Below are positions 1 to 8,533 of a DNA stretch of 64,000 bases, in pieces. The stretch is from JAIYDJ01 sp031400505. Its GTDB lineage: Bacteria > Pseudomonadota > Alphaproteobacteria > Rhodobacterales > Rhodobacteraceae. Made by a program: the position numbers and the translations under genes. The first letter of the stretch is position 1. Each line of letters opens with the position of its first letter. The stretch is from NCBI GenBank assembly GCA_031400505.1, contig JANNPZ010000063.1, positions 1 to 64,000 on the forward strand, written 5' to 3'. A model generated the notes under the pieces. It saw nothing but the letters and a program-made list of their open reading frames with translations. It had not been told where the DNA came from and searched no databases.

Positions 1-101
1 CGATTTCAGTTCTACTTCACCCATCCACCGATAGCCTTTGGCAGCGTTGGGCTCAAGTTCAATGATCTGGTTAAAATATGTGCGGGCTTCTTCAAAATTG
101 C
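1..101 (-). other. TPR-like coding fragment at the left edge, foreign to its neighbour
   Basis: Read on the minus strand in the frame whose last codon is bases 1-3, this stretch encodes NFEEARTYFNQIIELEPNAA and then a GYRWMGE-like segment, a good match to a tetratricopeptide repeat helix pair. It lies in a different frame from the symporter-kinase gene that ends against it near base 101. Its GC content is about 45 percent by count, clearly below the rest of the window. No start or stop is visible. It is either a true rearrangement joining two genes or a chimeric contig end. Confidence 0.5.
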
Positions 102-911
102 GTCGGCGTTCTCGACCACCAGCACCTGGAACATCCGCGGCAGGCAGATCACCGCCGCCGCCGACAGGCCGATCAGTCCAGTCCAGCGCCCCGGCTGCAA
201 ATTCCAGTTAGCAAGCGGGCTGGCGTCAATGCGCGACATGATATCGGCAGGGCCGTCGGCCAGTCCCCAGACAACGAAAACCCCCACCGCCAGCAGCGCC
301 ACCAGTTTCACCACCGCCTCGACGGCGATTGCCATCACAATCCCATGGTGCTGTTCATTGGCATCAAGGTTGCGGGTACCAAACAGAATGGTGAACAGTG
401 CCAACCCCGCTGCCACCCAGATGCCGGTCGATGCCCGATCCGGCATCGCCCAGCCTTCGGGTGCGCCGCTGGCGAACACCCCAAAGGACAGCGTCACCGA
501 CTGCAATTGCAACGCAATATAAGGCGTAGCCGCGACCACGGCGATAATGGTAACGATCACCCCCAGAAAGTTTGACTTGCCAAATCGCGCACTGACAAGA
601 TCGGCAATCGATGTCACCCGCTGCTGTCGCCCGATCCGCACCAGCTTGCGCAGGACCCACCACCAGCCGACAAACACCAATGTCGGCCCCAGATAGATCG
701 TCACATACTCCAGCCCCGTCCGCGCAGCATAGCCAACCGCGCCGTAAAAGGTCCATGCGGTACAATAGATCGACAGCGACAGGGTGTAGATCAACGGCGA
801 GCGCAAGAACCCCTGCATCCCGCGACTGGACCGCCGTTCGGCAACAAAGGCCACCAGGAACAGAAAGGCCACATAGGTCAGGCACGACAGGACGAGGACA
901 TTGAACGGCAT
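102..911 (-). CDS. Sodium:solute symporter-type sensor histidine kinase, N-terminal part only (truncated)
   Basis: About 270 residues match the SLC5-like, multi-spanning N-terminal half of the CbrA-type sensor kinases common in Rhodobacterales. Markers are IYCTAWTFYGAVGYA near residue 50 and PRMFQVLVVEN at the end. The family continues after VVEN with more membrane helices, PAS, histidine kinase and often receiver domains; here homology stops at base 102 and an unrelated TPR-like frame begins. The start chosen is the ATG at 911, one base after the stop of the upstream small membrane gene. The same frame stays open to base 12, but those last residues do not look like the family. Role by family: membrane sensor of metabolic state, partner of the receiver encoded upstream. 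Confidence 0.8.
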
Positions 912-912
912 G

Positions 913-1209
913 TCAAACCTGATCCTCGGCATCCCGGTCAAGGTGCGGTCCGGTGCCTGGCTCCGGTGGCGCGGTGCGTCGCAAACCGGGGGCAAGACCT
1001 GCCGCGGTCAGGATCAACGCGGCCCAGATCCCAAAGAGATACATCCCGTCCGCCGACGTATCGCGCGCCGACGTCTCGGCGGGTGCCCACAGAATGGGCA
1101 GCAAAAGCAGAAACAAGCCGAACACCGGAACCAGTCGGGCCGCGTCATGCAAGCGGCGGCGGCGATAGCCCTCTTTGGCCAGGAAGAGCGGCGCGCCCCG
1201 AGTTCTCAT
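913..1209 (-). CDS. Small two-helix membrane protein between response regulator and sensor kinase
   Basis: A 98-residue protein with a basic N-terminus, two hydrophobic segments (about residues 26-43 and 57-73) and a polar, proline-rich tail. Its start overlaps the stop of the upstream response regulator by four bases, and its stop is one base from the start of the symporter-kinase, so the three genes should be translated as a unit. I do not recognise a named family. Its position suggests an accessory membrane partner of the sensor kinase, by context only. Confidence 0.65.
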   Translation of the reverse strand: MRTRGAPLFLAKEGYRRRRLHDAARLVPVFGLFLLLLPILWAPAETSARDTSADGMYLFGIWAALILTAAGLAPGLRRTAPPEPGTGPHLDRDAEDQV

Positions 1210-1577
1210 TCGGCCCCCAGCAACGCACGCACAGCCGCAACCATTTCCGAATTGGAAAACGGCTTGGTCATGAAGGTCGATACGCCGGCGCGGGTGGCCG
1301 CCTCGCGGTCACGGCCCTGCCCCTTGGCGGTCAGCATCATCACTGGCAGGTCCTGGGTCAGGGGATCTTTGCGCAGCTGACCCAAGATCGCCATCCCGTC
1401 CATACCGGGCAGCATCAGATCAAGAATTACCAGATCGGGCTGCACCGTTGCCACCGCAGCAAGGCCATCGCGACCATCGGTGTGCACGAATACCTGCCAG
1501 CCATTGCGCCCGAGAATAAAGCGGATCGCCTCGGCGATGTTCGGCTCGTCTTCGATCAGCAGCACTTTGCCTGCCAT
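1206..1577 (-). CDS. Single-domain response regulator (CheY-like receiver)
   Basis: 123 residues forming one receiver domain and nothing else. The acidic pair is Glu9-Asp10, the phosphoacceptor is Asp53 in VILDLMLPG, the switch Thr is Thr83 in MMLTAKG, and the conserved Lys is Lys105 in TKPF. There is no output domain, so it probably passes phosphate on or binds a protein partner. It is the first gene of a tight three-gene operon with a small membrane protein and a symporter-type histidine kinase, its likely partner. Confidence 0.9.
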   Translation of the reverse strand: MAGKVLLIEDEPNIAEAIRFILGRNGWQVFVHTDGRDGLAAVATVQPDLVILDLMLPGMDGMAILGQLRKDPLTQDLPVMMLTAKGQGRDREAATRAGVSTFMTKPFSNSEMVAAVRALLGAE

Positions 1578-1673
1578 TCAGCCTCCCCCGCGTCGAACTC
1601 AGCGCAGAGCCTCCCCGCCCCACTTGTGCAACTATCCGACCAAACGATGCCAGTGTCAAAACATCGTGGTGGC

Positions 1674-2981
1674 CTAACCCGACGCCTCTGCCATGATCGA
1701 CGGCTCGCGCCTGGCGGCACAGGTGGCACGCGGACATACGCGGCAGGTTGATCCGACCAAAAGCACGTCCGGCGACGCGTCGATGGAAGCGGTTTCGGGT
1801 TGGATCAGCATCGCCGCCTCGCGCAGTTCCGGACCACCAAAGCCTGCCGGATACTGCGGAGCGCAAAACGCGCGCACGAAAAAACGACCCGCACCCGACC
1901 CGATGGTCTGGACCAACGCCGACACAGGCACCATCGGACGGGACAGCGCGGTAAACAAAGGCCACAACGGACAGGATGCCCCAAATCGCGGCAAACCAAA
2001 CCCCGTCACCGGTTTGCGAAACACCAAAGTGCCAGAGCCGTCGCAGATCACCAGGCCTTCAGGCGCACCCGGCAACATCGCGATGCGGCGAAACACCGCA
2101 AGAATGTCGCAGCCAAACGCGGCTGCCAGCCGTGCCGGGTCATCGTGTAACTGCGCACGCAGTGCGATGAACTCTTTTTGCGGCAGCATTCTTGCATCCC
2201 TGTCAGCCCGTTTGATTAAGGCGCGCGCCAAAACCCGCGCGGCCCCTGACCCAAACGCTGCGACTTCGGCATCCAGCGCCTCTGGCGATCCCATCTCGAT
2301 TTCGGGCAGATGCCAGCCACGCCTGGCAAGCCACGCCTCCAGCTCTTCCTGCGGGGCCGCAATGCCCGTTTCTTCGGCCTGCCCGGACCCATCCAGATAG
2401 GCAACCAGTGCTTCGGCTCCGATGGCCAGGCGCTCGCTGTCTTCATACAGATTGCGGTGAAACCGTGTACGCCATTCGGGCAGAATATCCTCGGTTTCGG
2501 CCAGAATACCGGCGGTGGAACGCACAGAACTGACAGCCGACAGCATTTCGTGCAACGAGGCTTGCAGATGCGGGTCGTGGCTCATTCGGTCGTTCAGCGC
2601 TTCGACGGCCCGCGACAGGCGCTCTGACCGCTGATGCAGGCCGGCCAGAACGGCTGCCCAACCCGGAAAGCGACCGGCAAATTCCTCGATCCGGTCCAGC
2701 TCAACGGGAGCGGCGGCGGTTTCGGTGGGCGGCTCGGCGGCTGCGGCGCGCAAGTCGTCCAGCAAACCACCCTTTGCACCCTCAGACAATGCGGCTTCGG
2801 GCAAGCCGAGCGCAGCGACGAGTTTGGACAGCACTTCGGGGCCGATCCTACGGCGGTTATGTTCGATCAGGTTCAGGTAGCTGGCCGAAATTCCGGCACG
2901 TTCGGCAAGATCGGTCTGCCGCAACCCGACGCTCAGCCTGTGTTGGCGCAATCTGGTGCCAGCAAGGGCCATGCCTGGCAT
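1674..2981 (-). CDS. XRE-family short-chain fatty acyl transcriptional regulator (ScfR/PccR-like)
   Basis: 435 residues. An N-terminal helix-turn-helix (about residues 8-62, with LRQTDLAERAGISASYLNLI) is followed by a long acyl-sensing region. The C-terminus carries VGSTCRVCPRATCAARREP, the Cys-rich end typical of RamB/PccR/ScfR regulators. Members sense acyl-CoA status and control propionyl-CoA carboxylase, the glyoxylate or methylcitrate routes. No such target lies next to it here, so it probably acts in trans and on itself. An inverted repeat with TTTTGC and GCAAAA arms lies about 35 bases upstream of the start. It is divergent from hisD. Confidence 0.85.
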   Translation of the reverse strand: MPGMALAGTRLRQHRLSVGLRQTDLAERAGISASYLNLIEHNRRRIGPEVLSKLVAALGLPEAALSEGAKGGLLDDLRAAAAEPPTETAAAPVELDRIEEFAGRFPGWAAVLAGLHQRSERLSRAVEALNDRMSHDPHLQASLHEMLSAVSSVRSTAGILAETEDILPEWRTRFHRNLYEDSERLAIGAEALVAYLDGSGQAEETGIAAPQEELEAWLARRGWHLPEIEMGSPEALDAEVAAFGSGAARVLARALIKRADRDARMLPQKEFIALRAQLHDDPARLAAAFGCDILAVFRRIAMLPGAPEGLVICDGSGTLVFRKPVTGFGLPRFGASCPLWPLFTALSRPMVPVSALVQTIGSGAGRFFVRAFCAPQYPAGFGGPELREAAMLIQPETASIDASPDVLLVGSTCRVCPRATCAARREPSIMAEASG

Positions 2982-3015
2982 TGAATTTCCTCCTGTCTGT
3001 CAACGAATTTACAGA

Positions 3016-3043
3016 TTTTGCAGAACTTTACCAGTCAGCAAAA
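3016..3043. promoter_or_regulatory. Candidate autoregulatory operator of the ScfR-type regulator
   Basis: A perfect inverted repeat, TTTTGC - 16 bases - GCAAAA, lies between the divergent ScfR-like gene (start 2981) and hisD (start 3117). The half-sites resemble the TTTGC/GCAAA elements reported for RamB/ScfR-type regulators. Binding is inferred from motif and position only. Confidence 0.3.
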
Positions 3044-3116
3044 CCCCTGCGTCACAAGTACGCTTGAGCCGCCCGCCCTGCCGCGCTAGGACGCAGCGAC
3101 CTTCGGAGACGCCATC

Positions 3117-4427
3117 ATGCCGCATCAGCTTTCCACCACGGACACCGATTTCGAAATGCGCTTTGCAGCCTTGTTGGCGATGAAGCGCGAAGAAGCCGAA
3201 GATGTGGACACGACCGTGGCAGGCATCATCGCCGATGTCCGCGCGCGCGGCGATGCGGCAGTGATCGAATTGACCAACCGGTTTGACCGGCTGACCTTGA
3301 CGCCAGAAACCCTGGCGTTTTCGCCTGCCGAAATTGCAACCCATATTGCGCTTGTCGACGCAGAGGATCGCAAGGCACTGACGCTGGCTGCGGACCGCAT
3401 CCGCGCCTACCATGAACGCCAACGCCCCAGCGACGCGTCTTGGGTCGATGATGCCGGCGCGACATTGGGTTGGCGCTGGACACCCGTTTCGGCGGCGGGG
3501 CTCTATGTGCCGGGGGGCAAGGCAAGCTACCCGTCTTCGGTTCTGATGAACGCGATTCCTGCCCGCGTGGCAGGGGTCGAGCGGCTTGTGATCTGCGCGC
3601 CCACGCCCGGCGGGATCGTCAATCCGCTGGTTTTGCTGGCGGCTGAACTTTCGGGCGTCGACAGGGTCTATCGCATCGGCGGTGCGCAGGCGATTGCGGC
3701 GATGGCCTACGGCACCGGTACCATTGCGCCCGTCGACAAGATCACCGGCCCCGGAAATGCCTATGTCGCGGCTGCCAAACGCCGGGTGTTCGGCCGGGTG
3801 GGGATCGACATGATCGCGGGGCCGTCCGAAATTCTGGTAATTGCAGACGCGGACAATGACCCTGACTGGATCGCGCTGGATCTGCTGTCGCAAGCCGAAC
3901 ACGACGAAAGCGCGCAGTCGATCCTGATCACAAGCAACGCGGGGTTTGGGGCCGCCGTAGCGGCCGCAGTCGAGACGCGGCTGGGCATGCTGGAACGCCG
4001 CGCCATCGCCGCGGCATCCTGGCGCGACAATGGCGCAATCATTGTAGTGCGTGATCTGAAAGAAGCCGCGGCCCTGTCAAACCGCATTGCCCCCGAACAT
4101 CTTGAACTCTGCGTGGCCGATCCCGAAGCTCTTGCCGCAGCATGTCTGCACGCGGGGGCGATCTTCCTCGGGGCATGGACACCAGAGGCAATCGGCGATT
4201 ACATCGGGGGGCCAAATCATGTGTTGCCTACGGCGCGATCGGCGCGGTTTTCCAGTGGATTGTCTTTAATGGATTTTTTGAAACGAACTACGCTTGCCCG
4301 GATGACGCCTGCGGCACTTGCCGCCGTCGGACCTGCTGCTGAACGGCTTGCCGTATCGGAAAGCTTGCAGTCACATGCGCTAAGCGTGCGCGTCAGGCTT
4401 GATCGTTTGAATGGTGGGACGCGATGA
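3117..4427 (+). CDS. hisD: Histidinol dehydrogenase
   Basis: 436 residues, full length for the family. HisD carries out the last two steps of histidine synthesis, L-histidinol to L-histidine with two NAD+, as a zinc enzyme in the cytoplasm. Signatures include GLYVPGG near residue 128, KITGPGNAYV, the GPSE segment, catalytic Glu-His in IAPEHLEL, and GGPNHVLPT near the C-terminus. A GGAGA ribosome site lies about eight bases before the ATG. Its last four bases overlap the next start (ATGA), so it is coupled to the UPF0262 and phosphatase genes. No other his genes are nearby. Confidence 0.97.
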   Translation: MPHQLSTTDTDFEMRFAALLAMKREEAEDVDTTVAGIIADVRARGDAAVIELTNRFDRLTLTPETLAFSPAEIATHIALVDAEDRKALTLAADRIRAYHERQRPSDASWVDDAGATLGWRWTPVSAAGLYVPGGKASYPSSVLMNAIPARVAGVERLVICAPTPGGIVNPLVLLAAELSGVDRVYRIGGAQAIAAMAYGTGTIAPVDKITGPGNAYVAAAKRRVFGRVGIDMIAGPSEILVIADADNDPDWIALDLLSQAEHDESAQSILITSNAGFGAAVAAAVETRLGMLERRAIAAASWRDNGAIIVVRDLKEAAALSNRIAPEHLELCVADPEALAAACLHAGAIFLGAWTPEAIGDYIGGPNHVLPTARSARFSSGLSLMDFLKRTTLARMTPAALAAVGPAAERLAVSESLQSHALSVRVRLDRLNGGTR

Positions 4428-4903
4428 CCAACCGGATCTGCAACATCGAAATCGACGAGCGCGGCCTGGTTCGCCCGACGCCAGAAATCGAACAGGAACG
4501 CAAAGTCGCGATCTTCGATCTGCTCGAGGATAACTCGTTTTCCCTTCCAGCGCGCGAAAACCACCCTACACCGACCGGACCGTACCGCGTGGGCCTCGCG
4601 ATCCGCGAAAGTCGTCTGGTGTTCGATGTAAGAACGCAAGCCACTGAAAAGGTGGCAGAGTTTCATCTTTCGCTAGGCCCGTTTCGTCAAGTCGTGAAAG
4701 ATTACTTCCAGATTTGCGAGAACTACTTTGATGCGGTGAAACGTCTGCCCCCCAGTCAGATCGAAGCCATCGACATGGCCCGGCGTGGCATCCACAACGA
4801 AGGCGCGCGCGTGCTGCAAGACCGCCTGGCGGGCAAGGCAGAAGTGGATATCGACACCGCGCGGCGGCTGTTTACCCTGATCTGCGTGATGCATTGGGGC
4901 TGA
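4424..4903 (+). CDS. UPF0262 family protein
   Basis: 159 residues matching UPF0262, a small cytoplasmic alphaproteobacterial family of unknown function. Recognisable segments are an N-terminal ICNIEIDE, the central LSLGPFRQVVKDYF, and ARRGIHNEGARVL. It overlaps hisD by four bases and is followed almost directly by a tyrosine phosphatase, an order that recurs in Rhodobacterales. Conserved linkage suggests co-expression but gives no function. Confidence 0.93.
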   Translation: MTNRICNIEIDERGLVRPTPEIEQERKVAIFDLLEDNSFSLPARENHPTPTGPYRVGLAIRESRLVFDVRTQATEKVAEFHLSLGPFRQVVKDYFQICENYFDAVKRLPPSQIEAIDMARRGIHNEGARVLQDRLAGKAEVDIDTARRLFTLICVMHWG

Positions 4904-4905
4904 CC

Positions 4906-5385
4906 TTGACCAACAGCCTTCCTTCCTCGGTGCTGTTTTGCTGCGATTACAATGCAGTACGGTCCCCGATGGCAGAGGGGCTGATGAAGCAACTTTACGG
5001 CATGCGCACCTACGTGCAGTCGGCAGGTGTACGAAACGATATGGAAATCGACGGCTTCTCCGTTGCTGTCTGCAAGGAGTTGGGAATCGAGTTGTCGCGC
5101 CACCGCAGCCGCAGTTTTGAAGAAATGCAGGAATGGGGTGATGACCTGTCGCAATTCGACTTGATCGTGGCGCTGTCCCCGGCAAGCCAGCGCATGGCAC
5201 TGGAACTGACGCGGTTTTACCATCTTGCGGTTGAATACTGGCCAATCCTTGATCCGACAGGTCTAGGAGAAACTCGCGAGGCCAAAATGGCCGCCTACCG
5301 GCAGGCTCGTGACCAGATCCGCGACCGCATACTCGAACGCTTCGGACCAGCAATAACCGATACGGCAACGCCGCATCAAGGCTGA
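4906..5385 (+). CDS. Low-molecular-weight protein tyrosine phosphatase family protein
   Basis: About 159 residues. The phosphate-binding loop is CDYNAVRSP, a perfect C-X5-R-S signature near the N-terminus. The general acid is in the DPTG segment near residue 113, matching the family's Asp-Pro motif. It should hydrolyse phosphotyrosine or act like the related arsenate reductases. The start is uncertain: TTG at 4906, two bases after the UPF0262 stop, gives the usual short N-terminus, and another TTG lies at 4894. In relatives I recall infA following this gene; here a transglycosylase gene follows, so that synteny is broken. Confidence 0.88.
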   Translation: MTNSLPSSVLFCCDYNAVRSPMAEGLMKQLYGMRTYVQSAGVRNDMEIDGFSVAVCKELGIELSRHRSRSFEEMQEWGDDLSQFDLIVALSPASQRMALELTRFYHLAVEYWPILDPTGLGETREAKMAAYRQARDQIRDRILERFGPAITDTATPHQG

Positions 5386-5465
5386 ACGCCGGCGGTTGAT
5401 CCAGCACTTGCGCCACGGCGCCACCCCGCTACACTGTTGATGTGTTTGCAATGAAGGAGTGTTTC

Positions 5466-6266
5466 GTGCCTCGTTCCGTCATTCTGTCGGGTGTATTTGG
5501 TTGGCTGATGATGACCGCGCCGCTGCATGCTGCGCCTTGCGGCGACACGTCGTCGGGGTTCGCGGATTGGAAGCCCGTCATGGCACAAGAGGCCAAACAG
5601 GCCGGCGTCGGCCAAGCCGGACAAAAGGCCCTGCTTGGCACCAGCTATTCCAACGCGACGATCGGGGCAGATCGCAACCAGAAAAGCTTCAAGTACACGC
5701 TTGAGAAGTTCATGGCAGTGCGCGGGGCAGATACGATCGTGTCGCAGGGGCGGTCACGGCTTGCCAAGAACGCCGAGTTTTACGCGGCACTGCAGCAGAG
5801 CTATGGCGTACCGGCGGGCGTCATCATCGCAATTCACGGGATGGAAACCGGTTTTGGCGGCTTTATGGGTGACACGAATGTGGTCTCGGCCATTGCCACG
5901 CTCGCCTATGATTGCCGGCGGTCCGAATTCTTCACCGGCCACCTGATCGGGGCGTTGAAGCTGGTCGATCAGGGGTCGATCACGCCAGCCAGCATCGGGG
6001 CAAAGCATGGTGAACTGGGTCACACGCAGTTCTTGCCGGGCAATGCGTTGGCCTACGGGGTCGATGGCAACGGGGATGGCGCTGTCGATCTGACAAATCT
6101 TCTCGATGCGATGCATTCGACCGCGAACTTCTTGCGGCAAAAAGGCTGGAAGCCGGGCAAAGGGTATCAACAGGGCGAGCCGAACTTTGTCGTGATCAAG
6201 GAATGGAATGCTGCAACCGTCTATCAGCAGGCTATCGCGATCATGGGCGCACGGATTGACGGCTAG
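5466..6266 (+). CDS. Secreted lytic murein transglycosylase (SLT_2/MltB-like)
   Basis: 266 residues from the GTG at 5466, which has an AAGGAG ribosome site six bases upstream (5454-5459). An N-terminal signal peptide ends near APLHAAPC. The catalytic Glu is in IHGMETGFGG and the substrate-binding motif is GHTQFLPG, both typical of MltB-type enzymes that cleave the MurNAc-GlcNAc bond and leave 1,6-anhydroMurNAc. It ends near GARIDG with no C-terminal peptidoglycan-binding domain, so it is a minimal enzyme. Upstream in-frame starts at 5442 and 5451 exist but have no good ribosome site. Confidence 0.93.
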   Translation: MPRSVILSGVFGWLMMTAPLHAAPCGDTSSGFADWKPVMAQEAKQAGVGQAGQKALLGTSYSNATIGADRNQKSFKYTLEKFMAVRGADTIVSQGRSRLAKNAEFYAALQQSYGVPAGVIIAIHGMETGFGGFMGDTNVVSAIATLAYDCRRSEFFTGHLIGALKLVDQGSITPASIGAKHGELGHTQFLPGNALAYGVDGNGDGAVDLTNLLDAMHSTANFLRQKGWKPGKGYQQGEPNFVVIKEWNAATVYQQAIAIMGARIDG

Positions 6267-6321
6267 GTCGCAGCGCGCCACGCCAGCAAACCGGCTGATC
6301 GCCGTTCGCCGAGGTTGACGC

Positions 6322-8514
6322 ATGGATCGCGCCGAAATTGTACATCAGAACTTTGTGGCGCGGGTGACTTCCGGCGATCTGCCGCCCGGCCGGCCGCCTT
6401 CGGACAGCTTGACACCCCAGCAAGCCCTTGCGCTCTTTGACGCGCAACTGGTCAGCCGGGCTCTGGATCGTGCAAGCCGCGCGATGCAGAAGGCGGGGGT
6501 TGGCTATTACACCATCGGTTCGTCCGGTCACGAAGGCATGGCAGCCGTGGCGCACGCCTTGCGGCCGACCGACATTGCTTTTCTTCACTACCGCGATGCG
6601 GCCTTTCAGATTGCGCGGGCCGACCAGATCTCGGGGCAAACGGCGGCATGGGATATTCTGCTCAGCTTTGCCTGTTCGTCGGAAGACCCGATCAGCGGCG
6701 GGCGCCACAAGGTGCTGGGCTCTCGTGCGCTGATGATCCCGCCGCAAACCTCGACCATCGCAAGCCATTTGCCCAAGGCAGTCGGTGCAGCCTATGCCAT
6801 CGGCCTTGCGCGTCGCCATGCGCCGGAACACCAATTGCTGCCCGACGATGCAATCGCGATGTGTTCGTTTGGCGATGCATCGGTCAACCATTCGACTGCT
6901 CAGGGCGCGTTCAACACCGCGGGGTGGACCAGCGTACAAGCCGTGCCCTTGCCTTTGCTGATGGTGTGCGAGGACAATGGTATCGGCATTTCCACACCGA
7001 CGCCAAAGGGTTGGGTGGCAGCGTCGATGCGCAATCGCCCCGGCCTGAAGTATTTCCATGCAGACGCGCTGGACCTTTACCAGACCGCGGAAGTGGCGAT
7101 CGCGGCTGCCCAATACGTAAGGTCCCGGCGCAAACCGGCTTTCCTTCACCTGACCATGGTGCGGCTTTATGGTCATGCAGGCGCCGATGTGCCGACGACG
7201 TATCTGCCCAAATCCCGGATCGAGGCAGAAGAGGCCAACGACCCCCTGATGCATTCTGTCCGTCAGTTGGTAGCGGCCGGAGTGCTGTCGCGCGTCGAGG
7301 CTTTAAGGCGCTATGACGACACCTGCACGCGGATCGATGCCATGGCAGCAACTGTGGTGACCCGCCCAAAACTGCGCTCGGCGTCGCAAGTGATGACCAG
7401 CATCGTGCCGCCTTCGCGCGCGTGTCGCCCGACAAATGGCCCGACGGCCTTGGCGCGAGAGGCCGCATTTGGCAACGACTTTGGAAACCTTGACACGCCG
7501 CAGCCTATGGGACGTCTGATCAACTGGGCCCTGACCGATCTGATGCTGGAACATCGCGACATCGTCATCATGGGCGAAGATGTCGGGCGCAAGGGCGGTG
7601 TCTACGGTGTCACGCAAAAGCTGCACGCGCGGTTTGGCCCCGACCGGGTGATCGACACACTTCTGGATGAACAAAGCATCCTTGGCCTCGCCATCGGGCT
7701 GGCGCAGAACGGATTTATCCCGATACCCGAGATCCAGTTCCTGGCCTATCTGCACAATGCCGAGGATCAGATCCGGGGCGAGGCGGCAACGCTGCCGTTC
7801 TTTTCAAACGGGCAGTTCACCAATCCGATGGTGTTGCGGATCGCAGGGCTCGGCTACCAAAAGGGTTTTGGCGGTCATTTCCACAACGACAATTCGCTTG
7901 CGGTCCTGCGCGACATTCCAGGGGTGATCATCGCCTGTCCGTCAAGCGGCGCAGAAGCCGCCATGATGCTGCGCGAAGCAGTCAGACTGGCGCGGCAAGA
8001 GCAACGCATCGTCGTGTTCATCGAACCCATCGCGATTTATCCGATGCGCGACTTGCTTCTGCCGGGCGATGGCGGATGGCTTGCGACGTACCCGGCGCCC
8101 GGTCACCGGATTGCGCTGGGCGAGGTTGCAGTGCATGGAACAGGCACCACTCTGGCAATCTTGACCTATGGCAACGGGGTTTACCTGTCGGCGCAGGCGG
8201 CATCAGCGTTGCGCGACAAACATGGGGTCGATCTGCGCATCATCGACATGCGCTGGCTGGCGCCTGTGCCGGAAGCGGCGATTTTGCGGGCGACAGCGGG
8301 ATGCGGCTCTGTTCTGATCGTCGATGAATGCCGCCGCACAGGTGGGCAAGCCGAGGCGCTGATGGTCCTGCTTGCCGAAGCAGGCCGGGTGCGTTGCGCA
8401 CGGCTGACTGCGGAAGACAGCTTCATTGCAACTGGCCCGGCCTATGCGGCAACCCTGCCATCGAAAGACGGCATCATCGCCGCAGCCCTTGCACTGATCG
8501 ACACCGCGAATTGA
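6322..8514 (+). CDS. Fused 2-oxoacid dehydrogenase E1 (alpha and beta subunits in one chain)
   Basis: 730 residues. The first half (about 30-340) is a ThDP-binding E1-alpha domain with a GDASVNHSTAQGAFN segment and EDNGIGIS. The second half (about 395-730) is E1-beta, with GEDVGRKGGVYG, DTLLDEQSILGLAIG and KGFGGHFHNDNS. It is therefore the decarboxylating E1 of a branched-chain or acetoin-type 2-oxoacid dehydrogenase complex with both subunits fused. No E2, E3 or lipoylation gene is in the window, so partners must be elsewhere. A GAGG ribosome site precedes the ATG. The substrate cannot be told from sequence. Confidence 0.9.
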   Translation: MDRAEIVHQNFVARVTSGDLPPGRPPSDSLTPQQALALFDAQLVSRALDRASRAMQKAGVGYYTIGSSGHEGMAAVAHALRPTDIAFLHYRDAAFQIARADQISGQTAAWDILLSFACSSEDPISGGRHKVLGSRALMIPPQTSTIASHLPKAVGAAYAIGLARRHAPEHQLLPDDAIAMCSFGDASVNHSTAQGAFNTAGWTSVQAVPLPLLMVCEDNGIGISTPTPKGWVAASMRNRPGLKYFHADALDLYQTAEVAIAAAQYVRSRRKPAFLHLTMVRLYGHAGADVPTTYLPKSRIEAEEANDPLMHSVRQLVAAGVLSRVEALRRYDDTCTRIDAMAATVVTRPKLRSASQVMTSIVPPSRACRPTNGPTALAREAAFGNDFGNLDTPQPMGRLINWALTDLMLEHRDIVIMGEDVGRKGGVYGVTQKLHARFGPDRVIDTLLDEQSILGLAIGLAQNGFIPIPEIQFLAYLHNAEDQIRGEAATLPFFSNGQFTNPMVLRIAGLGYQKGFGGHFHNDNSLAVLRDIPGVIIACPSSGAEAAMMLREAVRLARQEQRIVVFIEPIAIYPMRDLLLPGDGGWLATYPAPGHRIALGEVAVHGTGTTLAILTYGNGVYLSAQAASALRDKHGVDLRIIDMRWLAPVPEAAILRATAGCGSVLIVDECRRTGGQAEALMVLLAEAGRVRCARLTAEDSFIATGPAYAATLPSKDGIIAAALALIDTAN

Positions 8515-8533
8515 TGCGTCGTCGGACGGGCAG

